Part shown: positions 1-8,037 of the stretch, piece by piece
How positions within the stretch are numbered: position 1 is the stretch's first letter
Layout of the letters: every line of letters starts with the position of its first letter
Source: Candidatus Heimdallarchaeota archaeon
GTDB lineage: Archaea; Asgardarchaeota; Heimdallarchaeia; Heimdallarchaeales; Heimdallarchaeaceae
DNA: 48,290 nt
Assembly: GCA_019057815.1 (NCBI GenBank)
Contig: JAHLWR010000026.1
Coordinates: 1-48,290, forward strand
Direction of reading: 5' to 3'
Notes under the pieces: model-generated
Databases searched by the model: none
Seen by the model: the letters and a program-made list of their open reading frames with translations, nothing else
Told to the model about the DNA's origin: nothing
Position numbers and translations under genes: made by a program

Positions 1-2
1 CT

Positions 3-47
3 CTAGAGGAATTTACAAGTATTTATGAAGAATTACAAGAAGATTGA
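3..47 (+). CDS. C-terminal end of a gene cut by the window edge
   Basis: An open frame enters from the left edge and stops with TGA at 45-47. Its 14 visible residues (LEEFTSIYEELQED) closely match the C-terminus of the small frame that ends at 1280 (LEDFTSIYEELNREE). The two are therefore paralogous 3' ends on either side of the HEPN gene at 226-1020. The function cannot be read from this fragment. Confidence 0.5.
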   Translation, partial: LEEFTSIYEELQED

Positions 48-225
48 AAAAACTGGATGAAACACCTTAGTTCTAAGATTTGTTGAGTTTACCTTCAGAA
101 AGAACTTTACTACAGAAGTAGAGATTAAAACTAGTTTTCAAGTGAAGGGATGTATGGGTATGGATATGTTTAATTGTATTACTCTCATATTCATTTTTTA
201 GTTATTTTACTCTGATTATTCTTTT

Positions 226-1020
226 TTACTTTAATTTTAAAGGAGTAAATGATGATTGAGTAAATTTCTTCAAGTTAAAAATAAGTTCAGGAAATTGACT
301 TATTAATAATTTATCAATTTTCATAATGATTTTAAGCAGCAATCTCTCTATTTTTTCAAGGTAATCATCAGAAATATATACCTTATCTCCAATATCATAA
401 CCTGAATCTGGAAATTTGGATTTGTATCGTATATCAATTCTTCCACTAGAATGAACAATAACATTTCGTATTGCATAGAACTCATTTAATGCTTCAAGAT
501 CATTTTTATCAAAGTTAAGATTTACTTTGAATCTTTTGTTTATTGCAGAAAAAATATGTTCATAATCTTTTTTGAATAGAGTGTCATGTATGAAATCATC
601 AATTTTTTGATAGATTAATTCTTCTTTTTCCAGCTGTCTTAGTTCTTTTAAAGATACACTACATTCATCAAGGATACCAATTCTATTCTCTAACCAGTGC
701 TGAGCAAATTTATACAAATAACTCTCGAATGTTGTATTTAGCTGAACAATGCAAATATTATTTTTGTACGAATTACGTCCAGTTCTAAGCGCGTTTACAA
801 TAACATCTAATATTCCTTTTGCTTCGTCTGTTTGTTCAAATTCTTTAAGGACTTTTGTATCAATATAGTCCTTTATTTTCTCTTCGAATTCTTCTGTACC
901 ATATCGAATGTATAACGATTCAAACAATGCTATCTCTAAAACATAATAGAGGAAAAATTCACTAAAATCCTTCTTTTGCAAGAAATCAACATATTCTTTA
1001 AACTTAAGCATATTAATCAT
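226..1020 (-). CDS. HEPN-motif protein, putative RNase or toxin
   Basis: A mostly helical protein of 264 residues when read from the ATG at 1020; a TTG directly before it is also in frame but less likely. Residues 185-190 (RNVIVH) form the canonical HEPN motif R-N-x3-H, preceded by a helix of the kind found in HEPN dimers. HEPN domains with this motif are usually metal-independent RNases used in toxin-antitoxin, abortive infection and CRISPR-associated systems. No nucleotidyltransferase partner is adjacent, so it is not an obvious MNT-HEPN pair. It stands at the edge of a cluster of defence-like genes and is bracketed by two copies of another gene's 3' end. The RNase role is inferred from one motif only. 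Confidence 0.6.
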   Translation of the reverse strand: MINMLKFKEYVDFLQKKDFSEFFLYYVLEIALFESLYIRYGTEEFEEKIKDYIDTKVLKEFEQTDEAKGILDVIVNALRTGRNSYKNNICIVQLNTTFESYLYKFAQHWLENRIGILDECSVSLKELRQLEKEELIYQKIDDFIHDTLFKKDYEHIFSAINKRFKVNLNFDKNDLEALNEFYAIRNVIVHSSGRIDIRYKSKFPDSGYDIGDKVYISDDYLEKIERLLLKIIMKIDKLLISQFPELIFNLKKFTQSSFTPLKLK

Positions 1021-1055
1021 CAAAGAGTAATTATAATCTTATTAAAATTATTGTT

Positions 1056-1280
1056 TTGTTATTATATTTGAAGAAATTATTCATTTCTGCTGTTTCGTGC
1101 ACTTCAATTCTATTTAGTATTAAATCCGCTTCCATATTAGCTACCTTTGGTTCTGTAGAAACCATTCCAGCTTCCCAGCTTTGTCCTTCTGAAGAAATAG
1201 TTGTAAAGATAGTAGAAAATCTGCGAGCAGCTCTCGAAGATTTTACAAGTATATATGAGGAATTAAATAGAGAAGAATAA
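1056..1280 (+). pseudogene. Small frame, probably a 3' gene remnant
   Basis: An open frame of 74 codons with no ATG anywhere; the only usable start is TTG at 1056. The first part is hydrophobic and low in identity to anything recognised. The last 15 residues closely match the C-terminus of the gene that ends at 47. The simplest reading is a leftover 3' end of a duplicated gene, separated from its relative by the HEPN gene. It could instead be a short expressed protein. The function is unknown. Confidence 0.35.
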
Positions 1281-1377
1281 AAGATATAAAATATAATAGT
1301 AATTTATACCTTCCAACCTATTTTTCTACAAAAAACAATAAAATTATTTCTTACTTTTATTTCCATCATTTTTAATC

Positions 1378-4335
1378 TTAGAATGGTTTTCCATAATGTC
1401 TAAATGCACCCCATCTAATTATGGAATGATTATTCTTATTTCTTTCTTGGGTGTATTTTTCATAAATAAAATATCTTGCATCTCTTAGAGCTTCTGAAAT
1501 TGGTTTCTGATTAAACAACTCATTATAGAAAACTTGGAAAAATTCTCTAGTGGAATCATCTAGAATTTTCCATCCTGTCAGAATAGTATTTGTACACCCT
1601 GCTTCCACAATTCCTCTAGTTAACCCATAAACTTCATCACCAACTTTTGTTACAACTAATCCTGTTTCACAAGCACTTAAAATAAGTAATGGATTATTAT
1701 CTAAATTAATATCCAAGGGGATCATATTACCATAGAGATTTATTATTTCACCAGATTCTCTGAATATTAACGAGCTTAATTCAGGATTATCACCATTGAA
1801 CATTGCATGACCTGCAAAGTGGATAATCTGATATTTGTTTTTTCTTAGAAGTTCAATGAAATCACTTAAATTAGCTTCTTTACCAATCAATGGTTCAACT
1901 TTAAGCTTATTTCTTTCAAGTATATCAACTATATATTCTGCTTCTTTTTTAGCATCAAGTAAACTACTTGTTATTCCTTCAGTTGGGTTTCCAACTACTA
2001 ATGCTCGAGTTGCATTTCTTTCTTTTGTTTTAAAACTTGATACTAAAGTTTGTAGGTTAAATGTTCTCGAAAAATTATATTTCAAACCCAAATATTCATT
2101 TCTAATCAGAATAGTCTCTAATGGAAAATTATGCATAAAACCAGTAGGTACTATAGTTAAAAACGAGATTTCTTTACTATCCAGGTACTTTATTAATTCT
2201 ATCGGAAAGTAGATTTCTGAAGAATTTTTTCCTATTTTCCTAAATCTTTCCTCCAGTGCATTATTATGCCACTTAAATTCTTTCTGAACATTTTCTTGAT
2301 TTATTGGGACATTTTTTGAGATTAAATGATTCAAAATATTGATTCTAATATTCTGGTACTCATTAAGAACTCTCACTAGATTCTTTTTAATTGCAGTGAA
2401 TTTTTCTTCATCTATTTTATACTTTATAATCTTTATATTTTGCTTTTTTTCAATTATAAATATATACATCTCATTTGTAAGGATATTATGATGATATTCA
2501 AGAATCATCCAATCTTTAATTAATATCTCTTTAAACTCTTTAACAATCACCAAAGGATCTGATGGAAAAATTATTCCTTTTGATGGAAATTTAATCCTCA
2601 TTTCATCCTGAAGTATTTTTCTTTGTTTGTTTAAATTTTCTAATCTTTGTAATAAAAATTCCATTTTTGAATCTAAATGTTTTTTTGATATTATCTCATC
2701 CTCATAATCAGATCGTATCCTTGATATTTTCAATAAGGTTCGTTGGATATGCTCTTTTACTTGATTTAATCGTTCTACATGATTTTTAAAATCTTCATTG
2801 ATAGAACCTTTATGAATTTCACCATAATTTATCATTTCTCTCCCTTTAATATATTCAGAATAAGCGAGTGCTTCGCCTATCTTATTCAATTCAATACAAC
2901 AAGAGACAATTTTATTTAAAATTTGAATCGAAGAATTTTCTCTCATTTCAGTTCGCATAATTGATAGAGGGGGAAGTGAGTCTAGAATGTCTTTGATTTT
3001 GAATGATTCTTTTAGTTGTTTCAATGCTTTTGAATAGTTTCTTTGAACAATATGAATATCAGCTATATTAAGTAATGTAGTGGCTTCACCTATTTTGTTT
3101 CCTATCTTCTTAGATAATTTCAATGATTTCCTATAATATTTGAGAGCAACACTGAATTTTTTTGTTAAAGATAAGAAATTGCCAATATTGTTCAAAACAG
3201 TCGAAACGCCTAACAAATCTTGAATTTCTTTTCGAATTTTTAGCGATGTAATCAACCTCTCATAGGCTTCATCAAATTTTTTCTGCTGTTTAAACAATGA
3301 TGCTATATTATCTAATGTTGAAGCTATACCCTTTCTATCATTTAATAAATTACTAATCTCCATAGATTTATTAAAATACTCCATAGCGTCAGTATATTGT
3401 TTTATCTTTTGGAAAACACTTCCCAAATTATTATAGACTCTACCTTGCCCTTCTTTGTTCTCTATCTCAGTAAAAATCTTTAGAGCTCTTTCATGATATT
3501 CTAGTGCTTCATTGTAATTTGCCATAACATGAAAAACATTTCCAATATTATCTAGAATTGTCGCAACACCAAGTTTATCTCCAGTTTCTTCAACTAGGGA
3601 AAGAGATTCTTGGTATTTTTGTAGTGACTGATCAATATTCCCCAAATGAAAATTGGATAGTGCTAAATTATTGAGTGTTGCTCCAATTTCTCTAGCATTT
3701 TTTAGAGCATACTGAATTTCTTGAGCTTTATAATAGTATTCTATTGCTTTCCCAAAGTTACCCTGGTGATAGTATATCCCTCCTAAATTGTTATAGCATG
3801 AAGCTTCAGTTTTTCTAAAACCAGCTTTCTTTGAGAGTTCTAGAGATCTTTTAATAAAACTCTTAGCCATTTTATAGTTTCCTTGTTTTTGATTTAAATC
3901 ACCGATAGCAAGAAAAATACCAGATTTTAATCTAAGATTTTTAACTTCTTCCAAAATCACTTCAACTTCTGAAAAATACTCTTGAGCTTTTTTGTAATCC
4001 CCCAAATCCTGAAAAAGCGCTCCCAAATTGCTTATTATTATAGAGACTAACCCCTTATCACCTATTTTTCTACTTATTTCTAGAGCGAGATCATAATTTA
4101 TTCTAGCTTTTTTCATTTCTCCCAATTGACTATTAATACTAGCAATATTATTCAGAGTATTTGCAACTTCTTTTTTATTATCTACCTTCTTAAGTGAATT
4201 AAGTGCTTTATTGTAATATTCTATTGCTTGAATATACTTTCCCCACTCACTATATATGTTACCAAGATTATTAAAAATAACACCTTCAAGCTCTGAATCA
4301 TCAATTTCAACCAATAATTTTTGAGAATGAAGCAA
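1378..4335 (-). CDS. TPR-CHAT protein, caspase-like protease
   Basis: About 985 residues. The first ~450 hold eleven consecutive 40-residue TPR units, each with a pattern such as NNLGNIY...A..YY..AL. A coiled linker follows, then a C-terminal CHAT domain. The catalytic dyad is visible: His843 in HFAGHA and Cys889 in LSACETG. CHAT proteases are caspase/separase relatives used in bacterial and archaeal immunity, for example the TPR-CHAT protease Csx29 of Craspase; TPRs normally sense a partner or trigger. The only start is a TTG at 4335 with a weak ribosome-binding site. The preceding small gene overlaps it by 29 bases in another frame, so the two may be one protein broken by a frameshift. It lies last in a minus-strand defence cluster. 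The family call is firm; the trigger and substrate are unknown. Confidence 0.88.
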   Translation of the reverse strand: MLHSQKLLVEIDDSELEGVIFNNLGNIYSEWGKYIQAIEYYNKALNSLKKVDNKKEVANTLNNIASINSQLGEMKKARINYDLALEISRKIGDKGLVSIIISNLGALFQDLGDYKKAQEYFSEVEVILEEVKNLRLKSGIFLAIGDLNQKQGNYKMAKSFIKRSLELSKKAGFRKTEASCYNNLGGIYYHQGNFGKAIEYYYKAQEIQYALKNAREIGATLNNLALSNFHLGNIDQSLQKYQESLSLVEETGDKLGVATILDNIGNVFHVMANYNEALEYHERALKIFTEIENKEGQGRVYNNLGSVFQKIKQYTDAMEYFNKSMEISNLLNDRKGIASTLDNIASLFKQQKKFDEAYERLITSLKIRKEIQDLLGVSTVLNNIGNFLSLTKKFSVALKYYRKSLKLSKKIGNKIGEATTLLNIADIHIVQRNYSKALKQLKESFKIKDILDSLPPLSIMRTEMRENSSIQILNKIVSCCIELNKIGEALAYSEYIKGREMINYGEIHKGSINEDFKNHVERLNQVKEHIQRTLLKISRIRSDYEDEIISKKHLDSKMEFLLQRLENLNKQRKILQDEMRIKFPSKGIIFPSDPLVIVKEFKEILIKDWMILEYHHNILTNEMYIFIIEKKQNIKIIKYKIDEEKFTAIKKNLVRVLNEYQNIRINILNHLISKNVPINQENVQKEFKWHNNALEERFRKIGKNSSEIYFPIELIKYLDSKEISFLTIVPTGFMHNFPLETILIRNEYLGLKYNFSRTFNLQTLVSSFKTKERNATRALVVGNPTEGITSSLLDAKKEAEYIVDILERNKLKVEPLIGKEANLSDFIELLRKNKYQIIHFAGHAMFNGDNPELSSLIFRESGEIINLYGNMIPLDINLDNNPLLILSACETGLVVTKVGDEVYGLTRGIVEAGCTNTILTGWKILDDSTREFFQVFYNELFNQKPISEALRDARYFIYEKYTQERNKNNHSIIRWGAFRHYGKPF

Positions 4336-4657
4336 TTTCTTTCATGTTTTTAGAAAAATACCATTTGTTCATTTTTTCATGATTAATTCCTTTTTTTTGC
4401 GCTAAAATACCTACTCTAGCCAACGCTAATAGAGATTCAATATTTCTTATAACATGAGACATTAGATCAGCATTTAATAATCGTAACACTGCTTTTTCAT
4501 CCTTAGGTTCAAAACCTTTTTTCCAATTATATTTGCCATTTTTTATATTTTGATAATTTGTTGTTAGAAAGACAGCATATTTTTGCCTACTCTCCAAAGC
4601 ATCATTCATTGCTTTCACTGTATAATACCAATGTTTTGTTTGTTCATTGAAACTCAA
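4307..4657 (-). CDS. Small helical protein upstream of TPR-CHAT
   Basis: 116 residues, rich in helix, with no recognised domain. The likely start is TTG at 4657, because a good Shine-Dalgarno-like AAGGTGG lies about eight bases before it and the nearby ATG in another frame closes at once. Its 3' end overlaps the TPR-CHAT frame by 29 bases, with the next frame reached by a single +1 shift. Either the two genes are translationally coupled, or this is the true N-terminal domain of the CHAT protein, separated by an indel or a programmed shift. The short distance (77 bases) to the HEPN gene upstream suggests co-transcription. Confidence 0.55.
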   Translation of the reverse strand: MSFNEQTKHWYYTVKAMNDALESRQKYAVFLTTNYQNIKNGKYNWKKGFEPKDEKAVLRLLNADLMSHVIRNIESLLALARVGILAQKKGINHEKMNKWYFSKNMKEIASFSKIIG

Positions 4658-4734
4658 ACATATACCACCTTCTAGTTTAAAGAGTTATTTTACTCATATA
4701 AATTCAATTATTAAAAATAACTCAGATAGCTATG

Positions 4735-6336
4735 TCATAAATTTAGGTTCATTTCCTTAATTTCATCAAAAAAGAGTTTAGATTCCCTAATGAAATATAA
4801 ATTTAGAGGTAAATCTCTTTCAATTCCTAATAAAAGGTCATCAAGTAAGTTTACTAATTCTTTTCTTGGTGTGATTTCCATTTTATTTTCGTTCACCTTA
4901 AGTATTCGTAATATTATCAGTCTTACCATCTTCTTTGCTATATTTGAAGCCTGTTTAGCTCCTCCAAATCTTTTCTTAGCAATATTTTTGACCTTGATAC
5001 CTCCTTCGTGAACAATATTGCTTCTTATATCATAGATTCTTTTTACAATGTTTTGAATAATTTTCTTTTCTTCATCATTAAGTGCTAGTAACCAAGGAAG
5101 CTTTGTTCTCAATTGAAATCCCAATTCTTTTGGATCGCTGGTTATAAGCATCTCAAAGATTATACATGATTCTAGAATGCTATCTTTTGGATCAGAGAAC
5201 TTAATCAAGCGCATAAACCTTGTTAAAACAATATCTTCATTCGATTCTTTTTGTATTTTACTTCTAAATAATGGATATAGTTGTAAGAAGTGCAATCGAC
5301 TATCATCTATTTCAAAAATTTCTTTATTTCTGAGCTTACTAGTTTGACTATGATCTCTAGACATCCAATAAGGATAAGTCAGAAAACCTGTTCCAGAGCT
5401 GTAAAAAACACCATAAGGTGTTACATCAATTGAAAACTGTCTAAAATGATTTTCATTCTGAAAACTTACATATTTGACATCAATTTTTTCCCCACTTAAC
5501 AAACAAAGTGCTTCTTCAATATGTAAGTTTGAGAAGAGATTGGTATTTTTAAGTTTTAAATCTTCAAGAGTAGAAAGACCTTCGAGAGTAGAATTTCCCT
5601 TCTTAATTGCTGGTTTTTTTATTTTTAAATTTCCACTAATCCAACCTGAACAAAAAAGAAGTGAATCAATATGATTTTTTGTATATCCAAATCCCCAAAG
5701 AGTTGCACCTCTAAACCTAAATTTATCAATTAATTTTTCTCTTTTGATATTGTCAGGTACCACCAACTGACTTTTGGGTTTTGAAGTAAACAAAACATCT
5801 CTCCCTTTTAGTGTTGATCCTGTAATAATATAGTAGAAATCAACTTCAACTTCATTTTTCATTTCGTATCTTAAAACCTCATTAAAGATTACTTTGAATA
5901 ACACATTGTCATAATCTACACTCTTAATAGTATCAATCAGATTCTTTGATTTAGTTTTATATAACTCCTCAAAATACCTTGTAATTATGAAACCAAAAAG
6001 AGTATTGTCGGGATTCAACAATTGAAATTCATTTTTTCTGATTGCTTTTATCTTTTCTAGATTCTGCAAATTTTCGTGATTGTTTTTGTTTACTATGTAT
6101 TGAGACAGGAGATTTCTTATCGATAAATACGATAGAGAGTAGACTTCAGGATATGTCCAACTCATTTGATTAGTTTCTGGACTTCCTTCTTCAATTTTAC
6201 ACTGAATTCTATAAGTGTTGAAAGAAATACTTTGTTTTTTGAGTTCCTTTTCATCCAGTGTTTTCAGATATGTGATAGTATGAATAATGAAATCCTCTAC
6301 AATCTGTTCTAGAATTATGCTCTCAGACTCATTCAT
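4735..6336 (-). CDS. ApeA-like HEPN protein, putative anti-phage RNase
   Basis: 533 residues from the ATG at 6336, which has a GAGGTT ribosome-binding site seven bases upstream; an in-frame TTG at 6375 would add 13 residues but lacks such a site. The large N-terminal part is not recognised. The C-terminal region carries the HEPN motif R438-SNIV-H443 (RSNIVH) after a long helix, preceded by a segment (about residues 390-410) like that of ApeA-type HEPN proteins, where an ATPase-independent N-terminal sensor precedes a HEPN nuclease. ApeA proteins block phage by cleaving host RNA. The gene follows the cyclase by 46 bases and may share its transcript, so it could be a second effector of that system or an independent defence gene. 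The motif is seen; the ApeA assignment is moderately sure. Confidence 0.65.
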   Translation of the reverse strand: MNESESIILEQIVEDFIIHTITYLKTLDEKELKKQSISFNTYRIQCKIEEGSPETNQMSWTYPEVYSLSYLSIRNLLSQYIVNKNNHENLQNLEKIKAIRKNEFQLLNPDNTLFGFIITRYFEELYKTKSKNLIDTIKSVDYDNVLFKVIFNEVLRYEMKNEVEVDFYYIITGSTLKGRDVLFTSKPKSQLVVPDNIKREKLIDKFRFRGATLWGFGYTKNHIDSLLFCSGWISGNLKIKKPAIKKGNSTLEGLSTLEDLKLKNTNLFSNLHIEEALCLLSGEKIDVKYVSFQNENHFRQFSIDVTPYGVFYSSGTGFLTYPYWMSRDHSQTSKLRNKEIFEIDDSRLHFLQLYPLFRSKIQKESNEDIVLTRFMRLIKFSDPKDSILESCIIFEMLITSDPKELGFQLRTKLPWLLALNDEEKKIIQNIVKRIYDIRSNIVHEGGIKVKNIAKKRFGGAKQASNIAKKMVRLIILRILKVNENKMEITPRKELVNLLDDLLLGIERDLPLNLYFIRESKLFFDEIKEMNLNL

Positions 6337-6382
6337 TAAATAACCTCGTTTTATCTGTATATCTGAACCACTCAATTAGTAA

Positions 6383-7096
6383 TCATTCAAGTGACATATG
6401 ATAATGTGTTTTTTTGGTTGAAAATGTCTTATTTTTCCACTTCACACTACTTCTTTCCCACATGTCAGTTTTTTGGTTGTTTTTTGTTGTATATTTCACT
6501 TCATCTGTTAGATTTGTGTAAGTATTATTCGAAATTTCAATATTGTATGGATAACTTGTATTTTTTGACATTGCTACTGAAAAATTAATACAGTTTCCAA
6601 TGAAAATTAGGTCATTATTATTTGCATCTCTTGAAATTCCTGCTCTTAGTATATATACTAAACCAAAATCAATCCCTATTCCAAAATCAAGCTTTGAATA
6701 TTTTTCAAAGTAAGGTGAAAGCTTATTGTTCAAGAACCATGAAAGAATCATAGCAGTTTTTACAGATTCTGAAATCTCTTTCATGTATTGTGCCAACCAA
6801 AGTGCTTGCAAACCATCTCCTGTGAAACTTCTAATCTGTCCTCCATATTCTTTCACAACCATAGCTGTTGCTGTAAGAAAAGCTTTGTGAATTTTACCTG
6901 AAGTTTGCCTCTGATGGATATCCAGTAGTTCAGATGATTTCCGTAAATCTATATTGAAAACAGTAACATACATTTTTTTCGCTTTTTTTCCAAAAGGTAC
7001 GTTCTCAACTGATGGAATGCTTTCTACTTCTTCAACTTCGTAATCACCATCAAGATAATCTTTAACCTTGTTTGAAACATCATTTACTAAACCCAT
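6383..7096 (-). CDS. Class III nucleotidyl cyclase, Pycsar PycC-like
   Basis: 237 residues with one class III cyclase catalytic domain (about 40-180). The metal-binding Asp50 (FNID) and Asp94 (TGDG) are present, as is the transition-state Asn171. The residues that choose adenine do not match: the usual Lys before the GDG turn is Ser, and the usual Asp/Thr before the INFS strand is Ile. The catalytic Arg expected four residues after Asn171 is Ala. Altered base-pocket residues are expected in Pycsar cyclases, which make cCMP or cUMP during phage infection. The start has a strong GGAGGT site that lies inside the end of the preceding effector gene, three bases away, so the pair is translationally coupled. 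The missing Arg leaves open that activity is weak or needs a dimer partner. Confidence 0.8.
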   Translation of the reverse strand: MGLVNDVSNKVKDYLDGDYEVEEVESIPSVENVPFGKKAKKMYVTVFNIDLRKSSELLDIHQRQTSGKIHKAFLTATAMVVKEYGGQIRSFTGDGLQALWLAQYMKEISESVKTAMILSWFLNNKLSPYFEKYSKLDFGIGIDFGLVYILRAGISRDANNNDLIFIGNCINFSVAMSKNTSYPYNIEISNNTYTNLTDEVKYTTKNNQKTDMWERSSVKWKNKTFSTKKTHYHMSLE

Positions 7097-7099
7097 TTT

Positions 7100-7660
7100 T
7101 TAACCTCCATTCGTCATAATTACTCCGATTACACCACTCAATGTTAGTAAAACAATCCAAGAAATCAAGTTTACCAATAGCATTAATATTGATGTTTTAA
7201 CATATTTCATTTTAGTACTTGCCAATCTTGATACAGCGTAAGATTGCTTTACTAAGTCCTCAAACCAATCCTCGTAATTTAATTTATCTAGTTTTTCTTT
7301 ATATTCATTACTTGTCTTGAAATTCTTAATATGTTCGAAGAAAAGATAACCAAGTCGTTTTTTTTCAGGTTTTTCTTTTGGTTTTACATTAGGAAAATAT
7401 GTTAAAACTGAAGCTGTTATACCCAATATTGAAAATAACGCAAAAATACCAAAAAAAGCAAAATAGCTATTTTTGAGTGCATTATTATTCACTAATGCTG
7501 TTGCTTTTTCAAATGTTCCCATAAGTAATGATCCTGCAAGACCCACGCTAACCAATAAACTTTGAATAGTTATCGAAATAGTTGCTTTAATATCAGCTTG
7601 TCTGATTGTATTCTGTGAGTTTTCATATGCCATTCTAGTGTGATTGAATTTTCTTTCCAT
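7100..7660 (-). CDS. Pycsar-type membrane effector (PycTM/DUF5706-like)
   Basis: 186 residues. An N-terminal helix leads into hydrophobic segments at about 28-48 and 64-88, a cytoplasmic stretch of about 65 residues, and a third membrane segment at about 157-180. The ADIKATISITIQ start of the first segment, the YLFFEHI motif and the later LASTKMKYVK helix follow the pattern of the Pycsar effector family (DUF5706). In Pycsar such proteins bind the cyclic pyrimidine nucleotide made by the neighbouring cyclase and damage the membrane of the infected cell. The gene is first of the pair and has its own GAGAGGGA ribosome-binding site. Recognition rests on motif order plus the cyclase neighbour. Nucleotide binding is inferred. 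Confidence 0.8.
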   Translation of the reverse strand: MERKFNHTRMAYENSQNTIRQADIKATISITIQSLLVSVGLAGSLLMGTFEKATALVNNNALKNSYFAFFGIFALFSILGITASVLTYFPNVKPKEKPEKKRLGYLFFEHIKNFKTSNEYKEKLDKLNYEDWFEDLVKQSYAVSRLASTKMKYVKTSILMLLVNLISWIVLLTLSGVIGVIMTNGG

Positions 7661-7882
7661 TATAATTCCCTCTCACATTTATTTTGATTTTACATAAATA
7701 AAGATTTTGTGCAGAAAAATACTTGCGGGTGGATCACCCCTATGTTTGGAAGATTCCGATGATGATTGTGAAGATAGTAAACAAACTGGAAGAATATTGT
7801 TTGGTAGAGAAATTCAAACAAATTTAAATCAGTTTTTAATATTGATAATAACGATGATTGATTTTTTCTTATATTTTTCTTT

Positions 7883-7938
7883 GGAGCTGGCACATTTACT
7901 ATAAAATAATAACCCGATTACTTGTAGGTGCTAGCTCC
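7883..7938 (+). repeat. 11-bp inverted repeat with 34-base loop
   Basis: GGAGCTGGCAC at 7883-7893 can pair along its whole length, counting one G-U pair, with GTGCTAGCTCC at 7928-7938. The loop is AT-rich. It could be an RNA hairpin, a protein-binding operator between two divergent defence genes, or a remnant of a mobile-element end. Confidence 0.55.
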
Positions 7939-8009
7939 TTTATTCTTAAACAAGATTAAAAAAGAATTGCTTTAGTTTACTTTTCAGAACATCAAGCTTT
8001 TTTAGACAA

Positions 8010-8018
8010 TATTTAAAA
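8010..8018 (+). promoter_or_regulatory. TATA-like box of the STAND NTPase gene
   Basis: TATTTAAAA lies about 24 bases before the ATG at 8038, the spacing expected for a leaderless archaeal transcript. Confidence 0.5.
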
Positions 8019-8037
8019 TCATTATAATGGAATTATA

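Larger units (their letters stand above)
7661..8037. other. Gene-poor divergent intergenic region
   Basis: This stretch separates the minus-strand Pycsar-type pair from the plus-strand NTPase gene and must hold both promoters. Short open frames exist on both strands but neither resembles a protein. The one striking feature is an 11-bp inverted repeat at 7883-7893 and 7928-7938. No tRNA or known RNA motif was seen. Confidence 0.5.

Noticed and set aside
1835-2212. Plus-strand frame inside the CHAT domain
   Set aside because: It is antisense to a well-supported CHAT domain with an intact His/Cys dyad.
7690-7904. Short open frames on both strands between the Pycsar-type pair and the NTPase gene
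   Set aside because: They overlap each other, have no domain or ribosome-binding site, and their composition looks non-coding.
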